Positions 1 to 6,303 of a stretch of DNA of 9,241 bases are shown here, piece after piece. The stretch spans positions 1-9,241 of the forward strand of contig JAPLHJ010000020.1 of the NCBI GenBank assembly GCA_026389675.1, given 5' to 3'. The stretch's first letter is position 1; every line of letters starts with the position of its first letter. The notes beneath the pieces were generated by a model. It was not told the DNA's origin. It saw nothing but the letters and a program-made list of their open reading frames with translations, and ran no database searches. Origin of the DNA: Chloroflexota bacterium. Its GTDB lineage: Bacteria; Chloroflexota; Dehalococcoidia; GIF9; UBA5629. The position numbers and the translations under genes were made by a program.

Positions 1-186
1 AAAAGCGTACAGGGTAAGGTAAGGGATATTATAGGTAGCAAACATTTCCACGAAGTCGCGGGCCCGTAGTGCGCCCTGCTTATGGCCATAAAGGCGCGGT
101 TTGCCACGTTTTTTGGCCCACCTGCCGTTGCCGTCCATAACGATAGCCACATGCCGGGGTAGATTTGATTTCTTTGAATCAACCAT
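1..186 (-). CDS. uppS: Undecaprenyl diphosphate synthase, N-terminal part (cut by window edge)
   Basis: Cis-prenyltransferase that condenses isopentenyl diphosphate units onto farnesyl diphosphate to make the C55 lipid carrier for peptidoglycan and other envelope polymers. Only the first 62 residues are visible, in frame to base 1. After a short polar N-terminus comes RHVAIVMDGNGRWAKKRG (residues 11-28), the hallmark of the family; the Asp of MDGNGRW (residue 18) is the diphosphate/Mg-binding catalytic residue. GHKQGA (34-39) and the PYLTLYAF stretch at the edge match the expected next elements. The ATG shares its A with the last base of the upstream TAA (TAATG), so translation is probably coupled to the nucleotidyltransferase gene. 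The rest of the protein, usually about 230-260 residues in total, lies outside the window. Family assignment is very secure. Confidence 0.95.
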   Translation of the reverse strand, partial: MVDSKKSNLPRHVAIVMDGNGRWAKKRGKPRLYGHKQGALRARDFVEMFATYNIPYLTLYAF

Positions 187-1505
187 TATTTGGCGGCATT
201 ATCCTTCAGTCCCTGCTGCTCTGCATCATTCAGTCCGAAGGTATTCCTGACCAGATGGTTAGCGGGCGTGCCAAGGGCTGCCGTATTGGGCTCAAGGTCA
301 TCAGCCAGGCATACATGGGAGCCGACGATGGAGTTCGGTCCCACGCGCCGTCCCGGCAGTATGCCAGAGTTTATACCTGTCTTGCAGTTGTTGCCGATAA
401 TAGCTCCGAAATGGTCCCTCTCCGTTCCCACGTTTTGTCCGCCGTATCTTACGGATATATCCTTCTCATCGAAGCGGAAATTAGCTGTTACGCTGCCTGC
501 CCCAAATGAGCAGTTATTGCCGACAATTGAGTCGCCGATATAACTGGAGTGGAACCAGCAGCCGCTACCTATGTAAGAGCCTTTAATCTCTGTGGAAAAG
601 CCCACTACGCAGTCTGCCCCGACGTGGCTGTATTCCCTGACAAGGGCGTTATTGCCGATAATGGTATTTGGCCCGATATAGACCGGCCCGCGTACGACCG
701 CGTTCTCAAGGATGCGGACGTTTTCGCCCATGACTACATTACCAGCTACTGTAGCACTCTCAGAGACGGCCGCTGAAGGAGGGACCTTGCGCTGGCTACC
801 GTCCAGAAAATACCTGACGACATCAAAGATATGCCAGGGATATTTAATCGGCGCCCAGAAACCTTCATATCGGACTACCTTGATCTTGTAGGCATGGCGT
901 GCCATGCCGTCCAGGGCGCATTCATAGACGTCATCCCGCGTTGTCTGCACGATATCGATGTATTCAAATAGCTTATGAATGTCTGTGTGGAGGTGGAGCA
1001 ATATGTTCACGAGGTCTCCGGGCTCCGTGCCAGGCTCCGGTTTTTCCACAATGCGTGTAAGCTCGTCGTGTTCATTCACCGCCAGGTAACCGCCCGGGAA
1101 ATACTGTTTGACACGGAAGCCCAGCATATAGGAGGAGGCGGCCCGCTGTTTGTAGGCGTCCAATAAGATTCTATAGGCCGAGCTATCAAAAACATCGTTG
1201 GGGTTCACAACGATTACAGCGCTATCCAGGAGGGGCGCGGCGGCCTTCAGCGCATCAGCAATGCCGAGCGGCTGCTCCTGAAGAACGAATTGAAATTTTG
1301 CTCCCTTTATTGATGCTGTGATCTCTTTCACCTGGTCGATATTGCCTGGATTACAGATGATGACGAAATTGTCCAAACCAGCCTGCCGGGCCAGTTCTAC
1401 CTGGTGTGCCAGCAGCGGGCTGCCCATGAAATCCAGAAGGAATTTGTCCTCGGTGATGGGGAACATCCTTTTCCCGATGCCGCCGCAAAGGAATACTACC
1501 TTCAT
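186..1505 (-). CDS. GlmU-like sugar-1-phosphate nucleotidylyltransferase/acetyltransferase
   Basis: Predicted 439-residue cytoplasmic enzyme that activates a sugar-1-phosphate to its NDP-sugar and may also acetylate GlcN-1-phosphate. Residues 1-235 form the nucleotidyltransferase domain: a variant signature CGGIGKRMFP (7-16), K21 at the usual PK lysine, QPLGIADAL (78-86), NPNDVFD (101-107) and VEKPEP (153-158). Residues 240-420 are a left-handed beta-helix of hexapeptide repeats. HSSYIGDS (319-326) matches the HLTYLGDA segment of E. coli GlmU, placing H319 and Y322 at the acetyltransferase catalytic positions. FGAIIGNNCKTGIN (366-379) resembles archaeal two-domain enzymes of the ST0452 type. 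The start has AAGGAGG upstream and overlaps the preceding gene's stop (ATGA). The usual GTR is GKR here and the first motif has Cys in place of Ala, so sugar and nucleotide specificity are uncertain; a mannose-1-phosphate guanylyltransferase is the main alternative. Confidence 0.85.
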   Translation of the reverse strand: MKVVFLCGGIGKRMFPITEDKFLLDFMGSPLLAHQVELARQAGLDNFVIICNPGNIDQVKEITASIKGAKFQFVLQEQPLGIADALKAAAPLLDSAVIVVNPNDVFDSSAYRILLDAYKQRAASSYMLGFRVKQYFPGGYLAVNEHDELTRIVEKPEPGTEPGDLVNILLHLHTDIHKLFEYIDIVQTTRDDVYECALDGMARHAYKIKVVRYEGFWAPIKYPWHIFDVVRYFLDGSQRKVPPSAAVSESATVAGNVVMGENVRILENAVVRGPVYIGPNTIIGNNALVREYSHVGADCVVGFSTEIKGSYIGSGCWFHSSYIGDSIVGNNCSFGAGSVTANFRFDEKDISVRYGGQNVGTERDHFGAIIGNNCKTGINSGILPGRRVGPNSIVGSHVCLADDLEPNTAALGTPANHLVRNTFGLNDAEQQGLKDNAAK

Positions 1506-2667
1506 GCTCCGGCCTCCTTAACTGCTTCTTGAACTATAACCATACCCCGGTTGAGCAAGCTGCGCGCAAATGTCCGGCTGCCGGATTCAGCAAGGACACG
1601 TACGGCCGGTTCAGTACCGCTGGCTCGGATCAGCATCCAGCCTTCGTCGAATTCGAAGCGCAGCCCGTCTAAATTGTTGAGGCGGGAGGTTTTCAGTGAT
1701 AGTGCTTTCTTACTGACCAGTTCCATGGCCACCGCCTTATTTTCGTTTGGACAGGCCACATTGTCTTTATAAAAATGCAGAAGCGGGAGAGTATTGAGAA
1801 AAGACCTGATATCGGCAACCTGCCTGATTGAACCAAGCAAAGTCAGGGCTGCGAATATACTGTCGGGGGAGTAACCGGCCTGCGGCAGGATGTAGACCCC
1901 TACCGATTCAACGCCCAGTGCAGCATCGTTATCCCTGGCTAAATGGGCTGCGTAAACGTGCAGATGGCCAGGTCGGCGTTCTTCTGCCGCAGGAACTTGA
2001 TGGTAGCCTGGAGTGTGTCCTCTTTGGGCTCCGGACTGCGGCCAGGGAAGCGTCCATCCGGCACATCGTTGACCGGTATGACTGTAAACCCAAGCTGCCG
2101 GAAAAGTTCACTGGCAAAGCCGGCGGCTGCGCCGTTGCCGGGGTCGATCATCAATTTGAGGCCGTAATTGAAGTTCCAGCCTGCGGTAAGTGCCCTGATA
2201 AACGCGAAATACTTGTCCTTCATGAGTGGGACCTGCTCGACTGCCCCGGTCTTTCCGGCGCGGAATCGGCCGCCGTAATAAATTTGCTCGACCTGCTCTT
2301 CCTGCGCCCGGCTGTACCCGATAGCATCTGCGTTGAATAGCTTTATACCGTTGAATTCCGGAGGGTTGTGGGATGCAGTAATCATCACACCGGCGCTGAA
2401 GCCAACCTCGCGTGTCAGCAGGGCAAGTGCCGGAGTCGGCAAGATGCCGGGTTGTGCCACGTTGATTCCAGTTTCGGTGAGCCCCTCGCTTACGGCGGAC
2501 TTGATTAGTTCACGGCTCAGACGTGAGTCAGTCCCCAGGCAGACCGCCGCGCCGGAGGGCAGCAGCGTGCCGAGAGCCCTGCCCACGTTCTTGCATAATT
2601 CAGGAGTAAGGTCCTGGTTAACCACACCCCTCACTCCACTGGTGCCGAATAAAGGTTTGTTAATCAT
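1502..2667 (-). pseudogene. Phosphohexomutase (GlmM/ManB family), frameshifted with internal deletion
   Basis: An alpha-D-phosphohexomutase, which would interconvert sugar-6- and sugar-1-phosphates, is visible in two frames. The first frame (2667 to 1926) encodes FGTSGVRG (7-14), the phosphoserine loop TASHNP with S99, and domain 2 up to NADLAI (residue 235). It then runs into a stop after eight codons. The homologous sequence continues in another frame from about 1963, reading LHVYAAHLARDNDAALG, then the sugar-binding segment GVESVG, and ends with the phosphate-binding loop RASGTEP (1607-1627). Everything normally between these points is absent: the DGDADR metal-binding loop and the first part of domain 3. 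The locus spans 1166 bases, about 389 codons, against roughly 450 in intact relatives. The Ser of the GExSG loop is also Val. As read it cannot make an active enzyme; an assembly or sequencing deletion is the alternative to a true pseudogene. Its end overlaps the next gene by ATGA. Confidence 0.85.
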
Positions 2668-2688
2668 ACACGTTTTAGGATTAACAAG

Positions 2689-2694
2689 ATTATA
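2689..2694 (-). promoter_or_regulatory. Possible -10 box of the leftward envelope operon
   Basis: The minus strand reads TATAAT here, a perfect -10 hexamer placed 22 bases before the mutase ATG. That would give a leader of about 15 bases. No convincing -35 hexamer lies 16-18 bases upstream (ACACAG-like sequence only) and no clear Shine-Dalgarno site precedes the ATG, so this is a tentative call. Confidence 0.4.
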
Positions 2695-2759
2695 ACAGAT
2701 GACATCTATGGCTGTGTACCCTGTTGCTTACCCGGTCAGTACGTCGCTATGTTCACCGA

Positions 2760-2800
2760 TTGACCTGTCGGTTAAAGAATTGACTGGCGGTCAACCGACA
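2760..2800. promoter_or_regulatory. Tandem palindromic operator candidates
   Basis: Two adjacent palindromes with the same half-site are visible: TTGACCTGTCGGTTAA at 2760-2775 (one arm mismatch) and TTGACTGGCGGTCAA at 2780-2794. Their centres are about 20 bases apart, close to two helical turns. A wider perfect inverted repeat, TGTCGGTT (2766-2773) and AACCGACA (2793-2800), overlaps them, and ACCGA/TCGGT half-sites recur at 2755-2759, 2768-2772 and 2794-2798. Such paired palindromes suit cooperative binding of a dimeric repressor such as a TetR-family protein. No regulator gene is in the window, so the binding protein is unknown. The site lies between the two divergent operons and could serve either. 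Confidence 0.55.
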
Positions 2801-2862
2801 TCATATCTGGTTCACACGTAATTCGAGTTTGAAAATATTTGCGTCTATTTACATAAGATGTG

Positions 2863-2891
2863 TTGACAGTCCTGAAATTATCTGGTAGAGT
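2863..2891 (+). promoter_or_regulatory. Sigma70-like promoter of the liv/CoA-transferase operon
   Basis: A perfect -35 hexamer TTGACA (2863-2868) is followed after exactly 17 bases by TAGAGT (2886-2891). That -10 matches the consensus at four of six positions and is preceded by TGG (2883-2885), an extended -10 element. Transcription would start near 2898, leaving a leader of about 45 bases before the GTG at 2944. The spacing and extended -10 make this the best promoter in the region. Confidence 0.7.
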
Positions 2892-2933
2892 TTTGCTTCG
2901 GTGTCCGGGGGAGGAGGAAAAAATAAGTAGAGA

Positions 2934-2938
2934 AAGGT
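2934..2938 (+). promoter_or_regulatory. Ribosome binding site for livH
   Basis: AAAGG five bases before the GTG at 2944 supports that start. The stronger GAGGAGG at 2911-2917 is 26 bases upstream of the GTG and has no start codon at a usable distance. Confidence 0.5.
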
Positions 2939-2943
2939 AAAAC

Positions 2944-3819
2944 GTGCTGACAATTATTGAAACGACGCTGGTCTACACCCTGTTACTTGGTTCTCTCTAT
3001 CTGCTGGTTTCCATCGGTTTCTCCCTCATCTGTGGTGTTCTCAGAATCTTTCACCTGGGCTACGCCTACATCTTCGTGGCTACCATCTATCTCACCTGGC
3101 TGTTTTTCCACACGCTCGGCCTGCCGTTATGGCTATCGATCACACTTATGGTAGTTGTACAAGCGGGCATAGCTATTGCGATATATAAAGGGATAATAGC
3201 CAAATACCTGAAGATGGAGGAGAAGATCATCACCGGGTTGCTGTTGATTGCTATTATCTCCGAGCAGGCTGCCAACCGCTGGTTCCCGATCCAGTCGGCG
3301 GTGAACCTCCCCACTACCATAATACCGGGCAGCATAGCTGTAGCTTCCACCAATATATCTATACAGTTGTTATTAGCTGCCGCGGTGGGTATCGTGGTCA
3401 CCGCCATCTTCGTGCTGTTCTTCCTTTTTACCAAAACGGGATTGGCTGTGCGGGCTATATCCTACGATATCAACTCGGCCAAGATCATGGGGATACAGGT
3501 TGAGCAGATCTACATGCTGATTATGGTGCTGGTTCTGCTCCCGGTTATCATCGCCATGCTGATGATAGCCCCGGTATGGGCGCTGGATCCGACGATGGGA
3601 TGGGGCTACATGATAACGGCGATCCTTATCTCGGTGATGGGTGGACTGGGCAATATCAGGGGCACCATAATAGCCAGCTATATCATCGGGTTCACCCATG
3701 CCTTTGCATCCTTTATAATAGCTGAGCCCCGGTTTATGAACCTGCTGGCTATTGCCGTGGTAATAGTGATGCTTATCGTAAGGCCGCAGGGAATAGCGAA
3801 AACAGAAAGTTTGTGGTGA
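2944..3819 (+). CDS. livH: Branched-chain amino acid-type ABC transporter permease, LivH family
   Basis: Inner-membrane permease of a LivHMGF-type importer, 291 residues, which is the usual length. The protein is strongly hydrophobic with about eight predicted membrane segments. GSLYLLVSIGFSLICGVLRI (16-35) matches the LivH start. TKTGLAVRAISYDINSAKIM (163-182) followed by GI is the cytoplasmic coupling loop that contacts the ATPases. MGGLGNIRGT (232-241) and the C-terminal RPQGI (280-284) are typical family landmarks. The usual NFAHG motif after the first segment is replaced by HLGY here, so the pocket may differ from true leucine/isoleucine transporters. Translation begins at a GTG with AAAGG upstream. 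It is the first gene of the operon, four bases before livM. The family is clear; the transported substrate is not, and urea, amides and aromatic or dicarboxylic acids are all known for relatives. Confidence 0.92.
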   Translation: MLTIIETTLVYTLLLGSLYLLVSIGFSLICGVLRIFHLGYAYIFVATIYLTWLFFHTLGLPLWLSITLMVVVQAGIAIAIYKGIIAKYLKMEEKIITGLLLIAIISEQAANRWFPIQSAVNLPTTIIPGSIAVASTNISIQLLLAAAVGIVVTAIFVLFFLFTKTGLAVRAISYDINSAKIMGIQVEQIYMLIMVLVLLPVIIAMLMIAPVWALDPTMGWGYMITAILISVMGGLGNIRGTIIASYIIGFTHAFASFIIAEPRFMNLLAIAVVIVMLIVRPQGIAKTESLW

Positions 3820-3823
3820 TTAA

Positions 3824-4861
3824 ATGGAATTTGAAGTAAAACGCGAAAAACTCGTGCTGCGTGCCGGCAAGCAAAAATTTGAATGGCACATCGAACCCAG
3901 GTACTGGCGCAATCCTTTGATCTATGTTGGTTTACTTTTCTTACTCCCGATAGTAACGTATTTCCTTTACCCCCAGATGCTGCCGACCATAATAGATGCC
4001 AACCTCCTGGCGGCGATCGCCATACCTCTGGGCTGGATGACGCTGGGTACCGGGCGCATGAATTTTGGACCGCAGTTCTTTATCGGCGCCGGCGGTTATG
4101 CCGCGGCGCTCTGCAGCATACATCTTGGCTGGCCGCCCGCCGTGACGCTGCTGGTGACTATAGTTACTGGCATAATCTTCGGATTGCTGATGAGCCCGTT
4201 GGCCATCCTCTCCGGTGGCCTGTATTACACCCTGCTGACATTGCTCTTCCCCCTGGTTTTCCTCGAGGTAACCTTCATTTATACGGACATTTTCAAGGGC
4301 GATACCGGCCTCTTCGGGGTGGCCCCCATGGTCGACGTGGGCTCATTCACACTAAACCAGTTAATGATATGCCTGCTGTCGCTGTTGATGATGCTGCTTT
4401 ACATGTTCATAGTTGACAAGGTCACACGCTCCAAGTTCTCGGCATCGCTGGCCGCCATCAACGACGACGAAGAAGTGGCCGCAGCCATGGGCGTCAATGT
4501 CAACAAGATGAAGATAATCAGCTTTGCCATACCGGCGACCATGATCGCTGTGGTAGGGTGGTTCTACGCGCATTATTACAGCACCTTCTCTGGTATAACC
4601 TACCTGCCACTCACCTTCATGTTGAAGGTGCTGATGGTCAGCATGATCGGCGGCCGGGTACAGATATATGGCAACGTGGTCGGCGGATACTTCATCGCCT
4701 TCCTGGAACTCCTGCTGGGCATGGTGGTGGGCGATTATGCGCAGGTTGTTTTCCCTGTCATATTGCTGATACTCCTGCTCAGCCTGCCTGAGGGGCTATT
4801 TGGCCTGTACAGGAAGCGCCGCTATAGGGAATATCTGCCCACCCTGCACGTGAGGAGATAA
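3824..4861 (+). CDS. livM: Branched-chain amino acid-type ABC transporter permease, LivM family
   Basis: Second permease subunit, 345 residues, pairing with LivH to form the membrane channel. A polar, charged N-terminus of about 30 residues precedes the membrane segments. GRMNFGPQFFIGAGGYAAAL (77-96) corresponds to the family's GQLSLGHAAF region. SGGLYYTLLTL (130-140) follows. A coupling loop AAINDDEEVAAAMGVNVNKM (210-229) carries the DDE..A..MGV pattern that docks onto the ATPases. IGGRVQIYGNVVGG (275-288) and LPEGLFGLYRKRR (321-333) mark the C-terminal end. The gene begins four bases after livH and ends with tandem stops TAATAA; AGGAGA at its very end serves as the ribosome site for livG. 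Some family glycine and loop residues are altered, as in LivH, which points to a divergent substrate. Assignment to the family is secure. Confidence 0.92.
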   Translation: MEFEVKREKLVLRAGKQKFEWHIEPRYWRNPLIYVGLLFLLPIVTYFLYPQMLPTIIDANLLAAIAIPLGWMTLGTGRMNFGPQFFIGAGGYAAALCSIHLGWPPAVTLLVTIVTGIIFGLLMSPLAILSGGLYYTLLTLLFPLVFLEVTFIYTDIFKGDTGLFGVAPMVDVGSFTLNQLMICLLSLLMMLLYMFIVDKVTRSKFSASLAAINDDEEVAAAMGVNVNKMKIISFAIPATMIAVVGWFYAHYYSTFSGITYLPLTFMLKVLMVSMIGGRVQIYGNVVGGYFIAFLELLLGMVVGDYAQVVFPVILLILLLSLPEGLFGLYRKRRYREYLPTLHVRR

Positions 4862-4865
4862 TAAA

Positions 4866-5603
4866 GTGACCGAGATATTGAGAGTGAACGGAGTTTCAAA
4901 ACATTTCGGTGGCCTGATGGCCGTCAGTGATGTCAGTTTCTCGATAAACCAGGGCGAAACCCTGGGCCTGATGGGCCCCAATGGCGCCGGGAAAACGACG
5001 CTGATTAATCTTATCACCGGCAAATACCTTACAGATACAGGGGACATACAGTTCATGGGCCATGATATAACAAAGATGGTTCCTTACAAGAGGTGCAAGC
5101 TTGGCATAAGCCGTACCTACCAGATACCCAGGCCGTTTCCCGAATTAACCGCGCTGATGAGTGTTGCCGTCAGTGCGCTATATGGCAAGGACAGGATAAA
5201 CCAGAGCCTCGAAGACGCCGCGACAGAGGCCACGCATTACCTTGAATTCTGCGGCCTGTTCAGCAAGCGCAACGTATTGGGAAAGGACCTGACCCTTTTT
5301 GAGGCGAGGGGCCTTGAGCTGGCCAGGGCACTGGCCACTACGCCTAAATTGATCTTTGTCGATGAGGTGATGGCTGGCCTGAATCCTGGTGAAGCGATGA
5401 AGGCGGTGCGCCTGCTTGAGCGCGCCAAGGAAGAGTTTGGTGTAACCATACTCTGGATCGAGCACGTGATGGCGGCCCTGATGAAAGCGGCGCAACGCGT
5501 AGTGGTGCTGCATTACGGCAAGAAGATTGCCGAGGGCCCGCCGCAGGAAATTGCCAACGACCCGTACGTAATAGAATGCTACTTGGGATCGTGCCATGCT
5601 TGA
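4866..5603 (+). CDS. livG: ABC transporter ATP-binding protein, LivG family, with atypical signature motif
   Basis: Cytoplasmic ATPase subunit, 245 residues. Walker A GPNGAGKTT is at 37-45, the Q-loop glutamine is Q86 in RTYQIPRPF, Walker B LIFVDE is at 162-167 with D166 and E167, and the switch histidine is H200 in WIEHVM. The C-terminal IAEGPPQEIANDPYVIECYL (221-240) is the normal LivG end. The ABC signature, normally LSGGQ or LSYGE, reads LTLFEA (142-147), with no Gly-Gly or Gln; the following LELARAL is conserved. Related Liv-type subfamilies also carry a relaxed signature, so this may be a one-sided degenerate site rather than a defect. A GTG start is chosen because AGGAGA lies seven bases upstream. 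The gene overlaps livF by eight bases. Confidence 0.93.
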   Translation: MTEILRVNGVSKHFGGLMAVSDVSFSINQGETLGLMGPNGAGKTTLINLITGKYLTDTGDIQFMGHDITKMVPYKRCKLGISRTYQIPRPFPELTALMSVAVSALYGKDRINQSLEDAATEATHYLEFCGLFSKRNVLGKDLTLFEARGLELARALATTPKLIFVDEVMAGLNPGEAMKAVRLLERAKEEFGVTILWIEHVMAALMKAAQRVVVLHYGKKIAEGPPQEIANDPYVIECYLGSCHA

Positions 5604-6300
5604 AGTTAAAGATGTATATGTTGCCTACGGCATCACGCCTGTGCTTCACGGCGTGAATATGACAATCAATGCTAATGAAATGGTGGCATTGCTGGGGTCC
5701 AACGGAGCAGGCAAATCCACCCTGATCAATACTATACTGGGCATGTTGAAGCCGACCAAGGGCGTCATTCTATTCGAGGGGAAGAATATCGAAAAATTGC
5801 CACCCCATGAGATCGTCAAGCGGGGCATAGCGCAGGTGCCCGAAGCCCGGCGCATCTTTCCCTACATGACCGTAACCGACAACCTGCTGGTTGGGGCTTA
5901 TAACAACAATGCGTGGTCTTCCAGGAAGAAAACCCTGGAGCGCGTATTCGCCATGTTCCCGATATTGAAAGAGAGGAAAGGCCAGTCCGCCGGCACCCTG
6001 AGCGGTGGCGAGCAGCAGATGATGGTGATAGGACGGGGACTGATGTCCAACCCCAAACTATTGATGGTCGACGAGCCATCCCTCGGCCTGGCGCCCAAGA
6101 TACTCGAGCTGGTTTACGACACTATCAGCAAATTAAAAGATGAGAAAATCACCACGATATTGTCCGAGCAAAATGCCCAGCAGGCCCTGCTCATCGCAAG
6201 CCGCGGTTACATCATGGAAAATGGACGGGTAGTACATACGGATAAAAGCGAGAATTTGCTGGATAGTGACCTGGTTAAGAAAGCCTACCTGGGGATTTAA
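5596..6300 (+). CDS. livF: ABC transporter ATP-binding protein, LivF family
   Basis: Second cytoplasmic ATPase, 234 residues, the usual LivF length. All catalytic motifs are canonical: Walker A GSNGAGKST (34-42), Q80 in the Q-loop with the LivF hallmark VPEARRIFPYMTV (81-93), signature LSGGEQ (135-140), Walker B LLMVDE (155-160), and SEQN (190-193), where LivF proteins usually carry Gln rather than His at the switch. It would form the heterodimer with the LivG protein; the complete signature here would face LivG's Walker A site, while LivG's altered signature would face this protein's Walker A. The ATG lies inside the end of livG, giving an eight-base overlap that implies coupled translation. 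The next gene starts three bases after its stop. Confidence 0.95.
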   Translation: MLEVKDVYVAYGITPVLHGVNMTINANEMVALLGSNGAGKSTLINTILGMLKPTKGVILFEGKNIEKLPPHEIVKRGIAQVPEARRIFPYMTVTDNLLVGAYNNNAWSSRKKTLERVFAMFPILKERKGQSAGTLSGGEQQMMVIGRGLMSNPKLLMVDEPSLGLAPKILELVYDTISKLKDEKITTILSEQNAQQALLIASRGYIMENGRVVHTDKSENLLDSDLVKKAYLGI

Positions 6301-6303
6301 AAT

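Larger units (their letters stand above)
2668..2943. other. Divergent intergenic regulatory region
   Basis: About 276 bases separate the leftward envelope operon from the rightward transporter operon. No plausible gene was seen in it on either strand. It holds the candidate operators at 2760-2800, a plus-strand promoter at 2863-2891 and a weak minus-strand -10 at 2689-2694. A GAGGAGG stretch at 2911-2917 lies too far from the first start codon to be its ribosome site. Confidence 0.7.

Noticed and set aside
1502..1840. A separate 112-residue gene starting at TTG (1840)
   Set aside because: The frame continues upstream to about 1963 with clear phosphohexomutase homology, so this is the downstream half of a broken gene and not an independent one.
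1940..1970. Programmed ribosomal frameshift in the mutase
   Set aside because: No slippery heptamer or downstream stem was seen, and a frameshift would not restore the missing DGDADR segment.
1828..2340. A 170-residue open frame on the plus strand
   Set aside because: It is antisense to the phosphohexomutase locus, has low-complexity codon-shadow composition and no family features.
2760..2800. Attenuator or terminator hairpin in the intergenic region
   Set aside because: The inverted repeats have no following T run and lie upstream of the likely transcription start, so a protein-binding site fits better.
2911..2917. GAGGAGG as ribosome site of a small leader peptide or of livH
   Set aside because: No start codon lies 5-12 bases downstream, and the livH GTG is 26 bases away.
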